Below the pieces are notes generated by a model that was given only the letters and a program-made list of their open reading frames with translations, did no database searches and was not told the DNA's origin. Position numbers and translations under genes: made by a program. This document shows positions 34,644 through 43,337 of a DNA stretch of 64,000 nt, in pieces. The stretch comes from Paenibacillus glycanilyticus (GTDB taxonomy: Bacteria > Bacillota > Bacilli > Paenibacillales > Paenibacillaceae): NCBI RefSeq assembly GCF_023715145.1, contig NZ_JAMBNP010000001.1, positions 992,001 through 1,056,000 of the forward strand, read 5' to 3'. The number at the start of each line of letters is the position of its first letter. Position 1 is the stretch's first letter.

Positions 34644-35741
34644 TTACATCTTGCGGGTCGAATCTCTAACAATCAAGCTTGGCTTGTATATTTTAGAAGC
34701 AGGAACGGAAGCTCCCCCGCTTTCAATCAACTCGATGAGCAGGCTTGCGGCATCCTCTCCCATCTCCGCTTTCGGATGAACAAGAGTGGTCAGCTTCACT
34801 TCCGAAGCCGTTGCAAGCGGGGAGTCGTCAAATCCAACGATGGATATATCCTGCGGTACGGATAGACCCGCTTGCCGGATAACCTCCAGCAGCTGCAGAG
34901 CAAGCTCGTCGTTGTAACAAACAAAGGCCGTTGGACGTTCGTCCTCCGGAAGCTCCAGGAGCCTTGCCGCTTCTGCAATCGGCTTAACCGCTTTCTCCTC
35001 TGTTCGATAGGCGACAACGAATTCGGGAGCCAGCAGACAGCCTTCCTGCTGATGCGCGCGCATAAAGCCTTTAAGCCGCAATACCCCTTGCTGATCATCC
35101 GTTTTGAAAAATCCGACGATCCGGCGATGTCCCAGCTCGAGTAAATGCTCAGCCGCCGTACTGCCGCCTTCTTCATCGTCAATGACGAGAGACGGACAGC
35201 TGATTTCCGGATATCTGGCGTTGATCATCACGTAAGGAATACGCCGGTTGTTAAGCGCAAGAAAATAAGCGAGATTCGGATTTCCTTCCGCGCTTTTTGT
35301 TGGTTCGATGATCAAGCCGCTTAGCGGCTGGCTGGTTAACATGGACAAACTCTCCCGCTCCCTGCCCTTATCGTTGTCTGTGCTGGAGAGCAGTAACCGG
35401 TAGCCCTTGGCGCGAATAGCCGCTTCCGTTCCCCGAACGATATGCGGGAAAATGTAATCAGATATGTACGTTGTTACAAGGCCGATGGTTTGCGTTTCCG
35501 TACGCTGTTCACTGTCCCGCGCCTCCGCTACAAAGGTTCCTTTTCCTTGCAGACGGTACAATCTTCCTTCCTTCTCCAGCTCCCCGAGCGTTTGGCGAAC
35601 CGTTTGCCGGCTGAGTCCAAACTGCTCGGATATCTCGTTCTCGGATGGCATCTGCTCATTTGGCTGAAGCTTTCCCGTATCAAGCCACGCCAATATTTCT
35701 TTCTTAAGCTGAATGTATTTCGGCAATGTCTTTTCTTTCAT
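34644..35741 (-). CDS. araR: Arabinose operon repressor AraR (GntR-LacI hybrid)
   Basis: A 365-residue repressor. The N-terminal GntR winged helix (EQMPSENEISEQFGLSRQTV, RQTLGELEKEGRLYRLQGKG) joins a LacI-type sensor (about 80-360; GLVTTYISDYIFPHIVRGTE, GHRRIVGFFKTDDQQG, DISIVGFDDSPLATASEVKL). It lies between araD and the ribulokinase gene. An operator half-match in its own promoter suggests autoregulation. In Bacillus AraR releases DNA on binding L-arabinose. Gene context makes the assignment safe. Confidence 0.93.
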   Translation of the reverse strand: MKEKTLPKYIQLKKEILAWLDTGKLQPNEQMPSENEISEQFGLSRQTVRQTLGELEKEGRLYRLQGKGTFVAEARDSEQRTETQTIGLVTTYISDYIFPHIVRGTEAAIRAKGYRLLLSSTDNDKGRERESLSMLTSQPLSGLIIEPTKSAEGNPNLAYFLALNNRRIPYVMINARYPEISCPSLVIDDEEGGSTAAEHLLELGHRRIVGFFKTDDQQGVLRLKGFMRAHQQEGCLLAPEFVVAYRTEEKAVKPIAEAARLLELPEDERPTAFVCYNDELALQLLEVIRQAGLSVPQDISIVGFDDSPLATASEVKLTTLVHPKAEMGEDAASLLIELIESGGASVPASKIYKPSLIVRDSTRKM

Positions 35742-35759
35742 GAGCCTGCCCCTTTGCTA

Positions 35760-35775
35760 GCTTGTCTGTACGATT
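35760..35775 (-). promoter_or_regulatory. AraR-like operator before araR
   Basis: Minus strand AATCGTACAGACAAGC, sharing the TACAGACAAG half with the site at 37525-37540. It lies 19 bases before the araR start, which suggests autoregulation. Confidence 0.55.
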
Positions 35776-35803
35776 CTATAGTATGAGTATAGATTAACAA
35801 ATC

Positions 35804-35831
35804 AGAGCCAGGAAATACCACTCCTGGCTCT
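35804..35831 (-). terminator. Hairpin between the ribulokinase gene and araR
   Basis: AGAGCCAGGA and TCCTGGCTCT form a 10-bp stem just after the kinase stop at 35869. The U-tract is broken (GATTTGTT), so termination may be partial. Confidence 0.6.
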
Positions 35832-35868
35832 AATCATGGCTTCTATTTACTTGCTCCGGATCATTTAT

Positions 35869-37467
35869 TTATCTCAAATATTCAACTGCGGCTCTTTCAA
35901 TAGCAAGTCCCGAGGTGTACCGTTTCATAAAGGCTTCAAAGCCTTCCACATCCTTCGCATCCGGGGAGACCTGCGAGCCGGCTTTTCCAGCAAACACTTT
36001 CTCGTTAAGATACGCATCCAGCGTTTCATTGTCTTTCTTGTTGATCATGTAAGAGGCGAGCAAGGCAATGCCCCATGCCCCGCCTTCCCCGGCTGTCTCC
36101 ATAACGGAGACCGGCACATTCAGGGCAGCCGCCATGATCTTCTGACCTACGCCTTCGGTCTTGAACAAGCCGCCATGGCCCAAGATCTGATCCAGCTTCA
36201 CTTCCTCTTGCTTAAGAAGAATATCCATCCCGATCTTAAGAGCCCCAAGAGCCGTAAACAAGTGAACGCGCATGAAGTTCGCCAGGTTAAAATTGCTTTC
36301 GGAGGAACGCACAAACAGTGGACGGCCTTCTTCGAAATGAGTCATATGTTCGCCGGAAAGGTAACCGTACGCTAGCAGTCCGCCGCCGTCCGGATCGCCT
36401 TGCAGGGCCAAGTTATATAAAGTACCGTATAGCTTATTCGGGTCAACATCCAAGCCCATTACCTTTGCAAACTCGTCAAACAAACCAACCCAAGCGTTGA
36501 GATCGGACGAACAGTTGTTGGAATGAGCCATCGCAACCAGATCGCCGGCAGGCGTAGTAACGAGGTCTATCTCGTCGTAGGCTTTGGACAATTCCTTCTC
36601 CAGAACAACCATAGCGAATACGGAGGTTCCGGCAGAGACATTACCCGTACGCTGAGCAATGCTGTTTGTTGCGACCATGCCTGTTCCCGCATCCCCTTCG
36701 GCAGGACAGAACGGTATGCCCGCCCCCAATACGCCCGTAACATCCAGAAGCTTGGCGCCTTCTTCCGAAAGGACCCCTGCGTTCTCGCCCGCAACCAACA
36801 CTTGAGGTAAAATATCTTCAAGCTTCCAAGGAAGATTCTTGTCTGCAATCAAGTCATTGAATTGATGCACCATCGCAGAACTAAAGCCTTTTGAATGAAT
36901 ATCGATAGGGAATACGCCGGATGCTTCGCCAACGCCAAGCACCTTCTGCCCGGTCAATTTCCAATGAATGTACCCGGCCAGAGTAGTGAGGGAGCGAATC
37001 TCGGAGATATGCTGTTCCCCGTTAAGAATGGCTTGGTAAAGGTGGGCAATGCTCCACCGCTGCGGAATATGGAAATTAAACAGCTCGCTCAGCTTGGCTG
37101 ACGCTTGCTCCGTCATGTTGTTTCTCCATGTGCGGAAAGGAACCAGTTGGTTGCCCGCTTCGTCAAAAACCATGTAGCCGTGCATCATGCCGCTGAAACC
37201 GACAGCGCCAATGGTTTGCAGGGCTTCACCATAACGCTCCTTTACGTCACGCGCCATCTTCTGATAGCTGTCTTGGATACCCTTCCAAATATCTTCCAGG
37301 CTATAAGTCCAAATATGATTAACGTAGCTATTCTCCCAGTCATGACTGCCCGATGCAATCGGCGTATTGTCTTCACCGATGAGAACTGCTTTAATTCGGG
37401 TTGAACCCAGCTCAATACCAAGTACCGTTTTTCCGTTCTTTATAGCCTCTCTCACATCAAGACTCAT
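35869..37467 (-). CDS. FGGY-family L-ribulokinase (AraK-type)
   Basis: A 532-residue sugar kinase with two actin-like domains. The N-terminal phosphate-binding segment is [17 protein letters not shown]. Then come [13 protein letters not shown], the catalytic-region [15 protein letters not shown], and the C-terminal ATP site [18 protein letters not shown]. It does not look like classical AraB. It resembles the alternative ribulokinase described in clostridia as AraK. Its place beside araR and araD, with two AraR-like operators before it, supports phosphorylation of L-ribulose. L-arabinose isomerase (araA) is not in the window. The start at 37467 has GGAGGCACAAAC before it. Confidence 0.85.
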   Translation of the reverse strand: MSLDVREAIKNGKTVLGIELGSTRIKAVLIGEDNTPIASGSHDWENSYVNHIWTYSLEDIWKGIQDSYQKMARDVKERYGEALQTIGAVGFSGMMHGYMVFDEAGNQLVPFRTWRNNMTEQASAKLSELFNFHIPQRWSIAHLYQAILNGEQHISEIRSLTTLAGYIHWKLTGQKVLGVGEASGVFPIDIHSKGFSSAMVHQFNDLIADKNLPWKLEDILPQVLVAGENAGVLSEEGAKLLDVTGVLGAGIPFCPAEGDAGTGMVATNSIAQRTGNVSAGTSVFAMVVLEKELSKAYDEIDLVTTPAGDLVAMAHSNNCSSDLNAWVGLFDEFAKVMGLDVDPNKLYGTLYNLALQGDPDGGGLLAYGYLSGEHMTHFEEGRPLFVRSSESNFNLANFMRVHLFTALGALKIGMDILLKQEEVKLDQILGHGGLFKTEGVGQKIMAAALNVPVSVMETAGEGGAWGIALLASYMINKKDNETLDAYLNEKVFAGKAGSQVSPDAKDVEGFEAFMKRYTSGLAIERAAVEYLR

Positions 37468-37524
37468 GTTTGTGCCTCCGTCATGGTTAATTAATTAGAA
37501 TAAAGCCAGTCTCGTTTTCTAATA

Positions 37525-37540
37525 ACTTGTCTGTAGATAG
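37525..37540 (-). promoter_or_regulatory. AraR-like operator 2 before the ribulokinase gene
   Basis: Minus strand CTATCTACAGACAAGT; the right half is identical to the AraR-like site before araR. It overlaps or follows the likely -10 box TATACT. Confidence 0.55.
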
Positions 37541-37555
37541 TATAACATCCCTTCA

Positions 37556-37571
37556 ACTTGTATGTACATGT
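37556..37571 (-). promoter_or_regulatory. AraR-like operator 1 before the ribulokinase gene
   Basis: Minus strand ACATGTACATACAAGT, which differs from the araD operator at a single base (15 of 16 match). The two sites are 31 bases apart, centre to centre (about three helical turns), so cooperative binding with DNA looping is possible. Confidence 0.75.
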
Positions 37572-37627
37572 TTAATTCCTATCATGACGGTGAGAAAGAA
37601 ACACTGCTCTCCTATACATTTCTACGA

Positions 37628-37663
37628 GAAAATCCCCAGGAGATCCTGAGGATTTTCCGTTTT
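37628..37663 (+). terminator. Orphan rightward-facing terminator
   Basis: GAAAATCC and GGATTTTC arms, then CGTTTTTTT on the plus strand. No plus-strand gene ends here. It may block transcripts leaving the AraR promoter region in the wrong direction or be left from a lost gene. Confidence 0.55.
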
Positions 37664-37764
37664 TTTATTCGATTGATAAAGCCATTCGCAGCCTCAATAA
37701 CGCAGCCAGGCGCTCATCCCTCCCGGCTAGCGGTTGCCCCACAGTTCAAAAGCCGCGACTTCGC

Positions 37765-39078
37765 TTATTTCCCGCTCTTCTCCGCAATCGCGTTGCCCGA
37801 TTTGGATATTTCATTATAAGCTTCTTCGATCGATTTCTGGCCGAACATAACGGCATCCATCGTTTTCTTGTAGTTGTCTATCCATTCCGTCCACCCTGCC
37901 GCAGCCGGGGAGAACGGCATCGCTTTATCAATCGACGTATCGTATAATTTCTTGCCGAGCTTCTCCTTTGGCGCCAAGGTAGGCTCAAGCGCGGTATAGA
38001 TCTCGTCATAGATCGGAATGCCGAAATTCGTGCCGTACGTTTCGCCGGCTGCCTTATCCGTAACGAACCATTTGATGAAAGCCTTCGCCGCATCCTTGTG
38101 CTTGGCATCCGTGCTTACGCTCAGGAAGATGGTTGGCTGCGCCCAACCGCCTCCTTCAGGGCCGACCGGAAGATTAACGACGTCAATTTTGCCGGGCATT
38201 AACTGCTCAAGGGCCCCTACCGAACCAACCGTTGCGCCTCGCGTCATCACTTTGCCGCTTGCCATCGGATCCGCCTGCGGATCGTTTTCCTTAAAGGAGC
38301 TGACCATGTCCGCGGGAGGAACGATTTTTTTCTCGCGGAATTCCGCGTGTATGCCATAGAACTTCATGAACAGCTCTTTGTCCAGGTTGAACTTCTTGCC
38401 TTCCTCTTGGATAATCGAGCCCTTGCCGAAAGACATCTGATAGTATTGGTAAAAGTCCCAGGTATCCGTATCGCTGATCGGGTAGACGCCATCCGGAAGC
38501 TTGGCGCGGGCATTTCTCGCAAAGTCGAAATATTCATCCCACGTCCAGTCCTTCTTCGGCAGCTCGATGCCCGCAGCCTCCAGCGCTTCCTTGTTGAACG
38601 CCATGCCTTGCGCGTTCCGGCTGATCGGAATGCCGTAAAGCTTGCCGCCTATTTTCAGGTTTTCCAATGTCTTCTCGTCGATGACCCCGGTGAGATCGAT
38701 GTCCGATAAATCCTCCAGCGTGCCTCTAGTCGCATATTCCTGAATGTATGCCCCGTCCATATGAAGCACATCCGGCAGCGAATGGGAAGCAGCCAGCGTC
38801 GGCAGCTTCTTCCAATAATCATCCCATGCCATGTATTCGGGCGAGAAGGTTACCGATGGATTTTTGCTCGTATAGACCTCTTGCGTTTTCAGCATCGCCT
38901 GATGCCTGATATCCGCACCTTGCCACATGATTTTGAGCTTCACCGGAGCATTGGAATCCCCATTGTCGCCGGGAGCGTTCGATTCTCCTTTATTTGAGCC
39001 CCCGCTCCCGCAAGCCGTCAGTGCCAGCATCGCGGAAAGCATCAATAACGTCAATCCTTTGTATACCGTTTGCTTCAT
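37765..39078 (-). CDS. Sugar ABC transporter substrate-binding lipoprotein (AraN-like)
   Basis: A 437-residue extracellular solute-binding protein of family 1. The signal peptide ends in the lipobox LALTAC, followed by a Gly/Ser/Asn-rich linker (about 24-45). The binding domain includes DVLHMDGAYIQEYATRGTLE, YGIPISRNAQGMAFNKEALE and KDAAKAFIKWFVTDKAAGE. It lies 48 bases after two permease genes. The context beside AraR-regulated genes makes arabinose or arabino-oligosaccharides the likely cargo, but the protein sequence alone does not prove it. Confidence 0.9.
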   Translation of the reverse strand: MKQTVYKGLTLLMLSAMLALTACGSGGSNKGESNAPGDNGDSNAPVKLKIMWQGADIRHQAMLKTQEVYTSKNPSVTFSPEYMAWDDYWKKLPTLAASHSLPDVLHMDGAYIQEYATRGTLEDLSDIDLTGVIDEKTLENLKIGGKLYGIPISRNAQGMAFNKEALEAAGIELPKKDWTWDEYFDFARNARAKLPDGVYPISDTDTWDFYQYYQMSFGKGSIIQEEGKKFNLDKELFMKFYGIHAEFREKKIVPPADMVSSFKENDPQADPMASGKVMTRGATVGSVGALEQLMPGKIDVVNLPVGPEGGGWAQPTIFLSVSTDAKHKDAAKAFIKWFVTDKAAGETYGTNFGIPIYDEIYTALEPTLAPKEKLGKKLYDTSIDKAMPFSPAAAGWTEWIDNYKKTMDAVMFGQKSIEEAYNEISKSGNAIAEKSGK

Positions 39079-39126
39079 CCTCGTTTCCCCTTTACCCTGT
39101 ATTTTGAAGCTGAATCTGCCAAGCAG

Positions 39127-39963
39127 CTATCCCTTTAAGCCCGTTGTTGCGATTCCCTCGACGAAATGCTTTTGCGCGAAGAAAAACAAAACGACGGACG
39201 GCAAAACCGAAAGCAGCGACATCGCGAGCAGCCTGCCCCATTGGATTTCGAACTGATCCACGTACATGCGAAGGGCCAGACCCACCGTAAATTTGCCTAC
39301 CGAATTCAAATACAGCATTTGCGCGAAGAAGTCGTCCCAGCTCCATATGAACGTAAATATGGCTACTGTTACCAAGGAGGGCTTAATAAGCGGCAAAACA
39401 ATCCGGAAGAAAATCCCGTATACGGAAGCCCCGTCGATTTTGGCCGCTTCGTCCAGCTCTCGCGGAATGCCCCGTATAAATTGCACGAGCAGGAAGATAA
39501 AGAACGCGCCGCCGCCGAAGAAATGCGGCAGCACGAGCGGAATATAGCTGTCCATGAGCTGCAGCTTATTGTAGAGAATATACTGCGGAACAATCGTTAC
39601 TTGCCCCGGAAGCATCATCGTAAGCAACAGAATCGAGAATAACGCGCCTCGGAACTTGAAGTTCAGACGGGCAAAGCCGTATGCGACGATCGCGCTGGTG
39701 AGAACGCCGCCCAGCACGTTCCAGAACTCCATAAGCAGCGTATTTCCGAAGAAACGTCCAAACGTAAATTCGGGGGAAAACTGCCAGCCCTTGGTGTAAT
39801 TTTCCCACATCGGCGTGGAGGGCCAGATGGAAGGCGAGCTCATCTCGGCCGTTGTCTTGAGCGAAGCGCCAACCCACCAAATGACCGGATAAAGCATCAG
39901 GAGGGAGAACACAATCAGCAGCAGATGCCTGGTAACGGGATTATTTCTGAGCGTTTTGTTCAT
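39127..39963 (-). CDS. Sugar ABC transporter permease, MalG type (AraQ-like)
   Basis: A 278-residue inner membrane permease with six spans. The EAA loop that contacts the ATPase is ELDEAAKIDGASVYGIFFRI. The ATG at 39963 is used because GGAGGGAAGC precedes it; it overlaps the upstream permease stop by an ATGA. It ends in the family C-terminus FVEGIATTGLKG. Together with the other permease it forms the channel. No ATPase gene is nearby, so a shared MsmX-type ATPase encoded elsewhere probably drives import. Confidence 0.92.
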   Translation of the reverse strand: MNKTLRNNPVTRHLLLIVFSLLMLYPVIWWVGASLKTTAEMSSPSIWPSTPMWENYTKGWQFSPEFTFGRFFGNTLLMEFWNVLGGVLTSAIVAYGFARLNFKFRGALFSILLLTMMLPGQVTIVPQYILYNKLQLMDSYIPLVLPHFFGGGAFFIFLLVQFIRGIPRELDEAAKIDGASVYGIFFRIVLPLIKPSLVTVAIFTFIWSWDDFFAQMLYLNSVGKFTVGLALRMYVDQFEIQWGRLLAMSLLSVLPSVVLFFFAQKHFVEGIATTGLKG

Positions 39964-40916
39964 TTCTGCTTCCCTCCATCCGTCTCGTAAAATACCCAAT
40001 AGCGCGATACCAGGAAGTTAATGGCGGTCATCAGCGCTACGATGACGAGAAGAATCCAGGCGAGCGCGGACGCATACCCCATTTGATAATGCTTGAATGC
40101 CTTATCGTAGAGGAACAGCGCGTACATATACGTCGAATTGATTGGACCGCCCTGCGTAATAATGAATGCGGAGGTGAACATCTGGAAGGAGCCGATAATG
40201 CCCAGCACCAGGTTAAAGAACATAACCGGCGACAGCATCGGAAGCGTAATGTGGAAAAACTTCCGCACTTTCGAAGCGCCGTCGACCGATGCCGATTCGT
40301 AAAGCTCATTTGGAATCTGTTTCAGACCGGCCAGGAAGATAACCATCGTAGAGCCAAATTGCCACGTATTGAGCAAAATGAGCGTTCCGAGCGAGGTATG
40401 CGGATTGGTAATCCATCCGACGCCTTCGATGCCGAACCAGGCAAGCACATGATTGAAATAACCGTTCAGATTAAACATGTTGCGCCACAGCGCCGATACG
40501 GCAATGCTCCCGCCAATGAGAGACGGGAAATAAATGGCCGTCCGATAAAGATTCATGCCTTTCAAGCTTTTGTTCAGCAGCATCGCGACCATGAGCGAAA
40601 AGAAAAGCTTGAGCGGAACAGAAAACAACACGAACAGAAAGGTGACCTTAAGCGACGTCTTAAAATCGTTATCGCTTGAAAAAATGTTGGCGTAGTTATC
40701 CGTTCCGGTCCAGGTCGGAGCTTCAAGCAGCGAATACTCCGTGAAGGACAAATAAAAAGACTGGATGATTGGCCATGCCGTAAGAAGCAAAAAACCAAGC
40801 AGCCAAGGCGAAATGAAAATGTAGCCTGCCAGGTTGTTATCGTTTGTGCCTTTGACCTTCTTCTTCGCCAGTCGCAGCTTTGCAGCCGCTGGCTTATGCA
40901 CAGCTTCAACCTTCAT
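39960..40916 (-). CDS. Sugar ABC transporter permease, MalF type (AraP-like)
   Basis: A 318-residue permease with six spans. A basic N-terminal stretch (KLRLAKKKVKGTNDNNLAGY) is followed by FISPWLLGFLLLTAWPIIQS and the EAA-type loop NELYESASVDGASKVRKFFH. The start is the ATG at 40916 behind AAAGGGG. It is the first gene of the transporter operon. A perfect cre site and an AraR-like half-site lie in its promoter, pointing to glucose repression and arabinose induction. Confidence 0.92.
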   Translation of the reverse strand: MKVEAVHKPAAAKLRLAKKKVKGTNDNNLAGYIFISPWLLGFLLLTAWPIIQSFYLSFTEYSLLEAPTWTGTDNYANIFSSDNDFKTSLKVTFLFVLFSVPLKLFFSLMVAMLLNKSLKGMNLYRTAIYFPSLIGGSIAVSALWRNMFNLNGYFNHVLAWFGIEGVGWITNPHTSLGTLILLNTWQFGSTMVIFLAGLKQIPNELYESASVDGASKVRKFFHITLPMLSPVMFFNLVLGIIGSFQMFTSAFIITQGGPINSTYMYALFLYDKAFKHYQMGYASALAWILLVIVALMTAINFLVSRYWVFYETDGGKQK

Positions 40917-40961
40917 CTCACGTTCATCCCCTTTCAGCAGCATCTATAAGGCTCATTTTAT

Positions 40962-40986
40962 TGAAATCGCTTACATCTGTACATGC
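40962..40986 (-). promoter_or_regulatory. cre site overlapping an AraR-like half-site before the transporter operon
   Basis: On the plus strand TGAAATCGCTTACA (40962-40975) matches the CcpA operator consensus at every fixed position. It overlaps TTACATCTGTACATGC (40971-40986), whose minus strand GCATGTACAGATG shares CATGTACAGA with the AraR-like operators. Two regulators could compete or act together here. Confidence 0.6.
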
Positions 40987-41056
40987 GATAGAATTATGAA
41001 TTGGTTTGTTTTTTTACACTCTTGATGGGCTTGAAAAAGCCTCTCCGGGCATAAAA

Positions 41057-41087
41057 AAAGCCATGCAGCCGCAGCATGCATAGCTTT
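41057..41087 (-). terminator. Terminator of uxuA
   Basis: AAAGC-TATGCATGC and GCATG-GCTTT arms on the minus strand, followed by TTTTTA. It lies just after the uxuA stop at 41106. Confidence 0.75.
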
Positions 41088-41105
41088 CTGTCTATTATTG
41101 AACGG

Positions 41106-42098
41106 CTATCCCGTACTAACCCCGGCAGTTAGGCGTTTTTCCGCCGCGGCAGCCTCCATCAAGCCTTTTATGTAGCCTACGCCGTATAGACGTCCAAGCG
41201 TTTCGTAGCCCGGATTCGTATTGTCTTCCCCTTCCATTGTGGGTACATGGTCGGGTCTCGACGGACCGTCGAATCCGACTTCATAATACACCTTCATCGC
41301 CCCGTACATGTCGGTTTTGCCGTCATCGTGGAAGGTCTCCCGGAAGTTCTCCGGCGTGCCGACGACGTCGCGGAAATGCACGAAGAATAACTTGTTCTGG
41401 CGCGCAAAATGGCGGATGACATCCGGGATATGCTCGCCGGCGGTCGCCAGCGTGCCTTGGCATAAGGTAATTCCGCTGTATTCGCTCGGCACCAGATCGA
41501 TCGCGCGCTGCAGCGCCTCTTTGTTTCGGAGAATACGCGATACGCCGCGAATCGGGCTTATAGGCGGATCGTCGGGATGCAATGCCAGCTTGACCTTGGC
41601 TTTCTCGGCAATCGGCACAATTCTCTCCAAGTAATAACGCAGATTGTCCCACAATTGCTCTTCCGTCACGATGCCCGCTTCCGTCAGCGGCGCGCTTTGC
41701 ATTAAGGAATGATCGTAGCTCGACACAAGCGCTCCCCCGCGGGTGCGCGTTGTTGTCGACGTGCGGAACCAATTGAATTGCGCCATGAAATTGTAGCATA
41801 GGACGGGAATGCCAAGAGCGCCCATATTCGCGATAAGCTGCCCCATCCATTCAATTTCCTCATCGCGCCCCGGCAAGCCAAGCTTGATCTTGTTCGTCGG
41901 CGGAGCCGATTCGATAACTAGCAGCTGGATGCCATGATTCTCGTAACGCTGCTTCATGTGAAGCAGATTCATATAATCCCAAGGCTTCATCCCGTTCTCT
42001 TCCTTCGGCAGCGGGCCTACGGCGTAATCAACGCCCATCTGCTTGGCCAAATGCCATAGCTTATTCGGATGGGAAGTGAAAAACTCGGCTAATTTCAT
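41106..42098 (-). CDS. uxuA: Mannonate dehydratase
   Basis: A 330-residue TIM-barrel enzyme that dehydrates D-mannonate to 2-keto-3-deoxygluconate in glucuronate breakdown. Seen are VIESAPPTNKIKLGLPGRDE, KLALHPDDPPISPIRGVSRI, GITLCQGTLATAGEHIPDVI, FFVHFRDVVGTPENFRETFH and GFDGPSRPDHVPTMEGEDN, all typical of UxuA. The ATG at 42098 is chosen because AGGAGCG lies before it and because an upstream in-frame start would overlap the preceding gene. It is the last gene of a leftward unit with two regulators, facing the sugar-acid cluster to the right. Confidence 0.93.
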   Translation of the reverse strand: MKLAEFFTSHPNKLWHLAKQMGVDYAVGPLPKEENGMKPWDYMNLLHMKQRYENHGIQLLVIESAPPTNKIKLGLPGRDEEIEWMGQLIANMGALGIPVLCYNFMAQFNWFRTSTTTRTRGGALVSSYDHSLMQSAPLTEAGIVTEEQLWDNLRYYLERIVPIAEKAKVKLALHPDDPPISPIRGVSRILRNKEALQRAIDLVPSEYSGITLCQGTLATAGEHIPDVIRHFARQNKLFFVHFRDVVGTPENFRETFHDDGKTDMYGAMKVYYEVGFDGPSRPDHVPTMEGEDNTNPGYETLGRLYGVGYIKGLMEAAAAEKRLTAGVSTG

Positions 42099-42148
42099 AA
42101 CGGAACACGCTCCTATGATCTCGTTATTAACGCGATGGTTGGTTTCAT

Positions 42149-43288
42149 TCAATTCGCATCGCGGAATTCGCTTGGCGACAAACCTACCTTCTTTTTGAAA
42201 ATTTGACTGAAGTAACGGGAGTCTTGATAGCCGACCCGTTCCGCGACCTCATAGTTTTTCAGATGCGTTTGCTTGAGCAGTTTTTTGGCGTTCGAGATTC
42301 GAATGCAGGTCAGATGCTCGATAAACGTGACGCCCATTTTCGATTTGAATAAGGAGCTTAAGTAGGCGGGAGTAATAAATACCTTTTCGGCCACGTAATG
42401 AAGTGATGCCTTATCGTATTCTTCCTCCATTAATGTAACCGCTTTCTTAATTAGGTTGCGATTAAGGCTGTCGGAGGCATAAGACTTCCCTCCCATTCCT
42501 TTGATCGCTTCGAACACCTTGTCTTTCAATTCCTCCAGCGTCTGCAGCTGCATGAGCGCCGTAATATCCGGCGTGCTGCATAGATGGGGCTGGCCAAATG
42601 CGGATTTGACCCGAAGCTGCAGGCTGACCAGAAGCTGAAGCGTTGCGTCGACGACTTTTTTGACCGGCAGCGGACCGTATCGGGTCAACCTTTCGTAGAA
42701 GCCTTCCACAGCTAGCCGGGTTGCTGAGGATTTGGTCATCAAGTGTCCCGTCAGGAGATGCAGAAGCTCATCCTCCACCTCTTTGGGATATTCGGTATCG
42801 TGTGCGTACTCGGTGATGCTGCTGAAGTAAATGGGCTGCGAATGATTTTGGTAGAATCGGTGCTGCGTGGCGAGGAGGGCTTGCTCGTATCCGTGATGCA
42901 GATCAGATAGATGCGGGTAAGGATTGCTGATGCCAAGCGCGATCGGAAGATGGAAGCCATGCTCTTGGTTGCAAATGCTGCGGTATAATTCCGTGATGGA
43001 TTCGCGGTTGTCCCACGAGAAAATGACTCCGACATGCCCCTTGTCATCCGGAAGGACAGCCGTGTTGCCGGGTCCGTGACGCTTGATGACGGCATACAGT
43101 TCATCAACAGCGTATCTTCGGGACCACAAATCAACCTCTGCGGTATGAACGCTAAACAGCGCCAGAGCCGGGTAAGCATAATAAGCGTGGAGCCCGTTCT
43201 CTTCCAGGCTCCTCTTCATATCGCCGGCCGTGCCGGGGAGCAGGTCGCTCAGCGTTCTGGCACGAACCATTACCCCTTGCTTCATCAT
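42149..43288 (-). CDS. YesN-like AraC-type regulator lacking the receiver domain
   Basis: A 379-residue regulator. The C-terminal 100 residues form an AraC DNA-binding domain (ASLHYVAEKVFITPAYLSSL, FKSKMGVTFIEHLTCIRISN, YEVAERVGYQDSRYFSQIFK). The region before it (about 70-200; GVIFSWDNRESITELYRSIC, ALGISNPYPHLSDLHHGYEQ) matches the middle domain of YesN response regulators. The phosphorylatable receiver domain that normally makes up the first 120 residues is absent, and the gene has a proper AGAGAGGAG start, so the short form looks intentional. It probably responds to a ligand instead of a histidine kinase. Confidence 0.85.
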   Translation of the reverse strand: MMKQGVMVRARTLSDLLPGTAGDMKRSLEENGLHAYYAYPALALFSVHTAEVDLWSRRYAVDELYAVIKRHGPGNTAVLPDDKGHVGVIFSWDNRESITELYRSICNQEHGFHLPIALGISNPYPHLSDLHHGYEQALLATQHRFYQNHSQPIYFSSITEYAHDTEYPKEVEDELLHLLTGHLMTKSSATRLAVEGFYERLTRYGPLPVKKVVDATLQLLVSLQLRVKSAFGQPHLCSTPDITALMQLQTLEELKDKVFEAIKGMGGKSYASDSLNRNLIKKAVTLMEEEYDKASLHYVAEKVFITPAYLSSLFKSKMGVTFIEHLTCIRISNAKKLLKQTHLKNYEVAERVGYQDSRYFSQIFKKKVGLSPSEFRDAN

Positions 43289-43337
43289 CGACACTCCTCT
43301 CTTGAGAAAGGATGAATACGTATCTGCGGCTCCAGAG

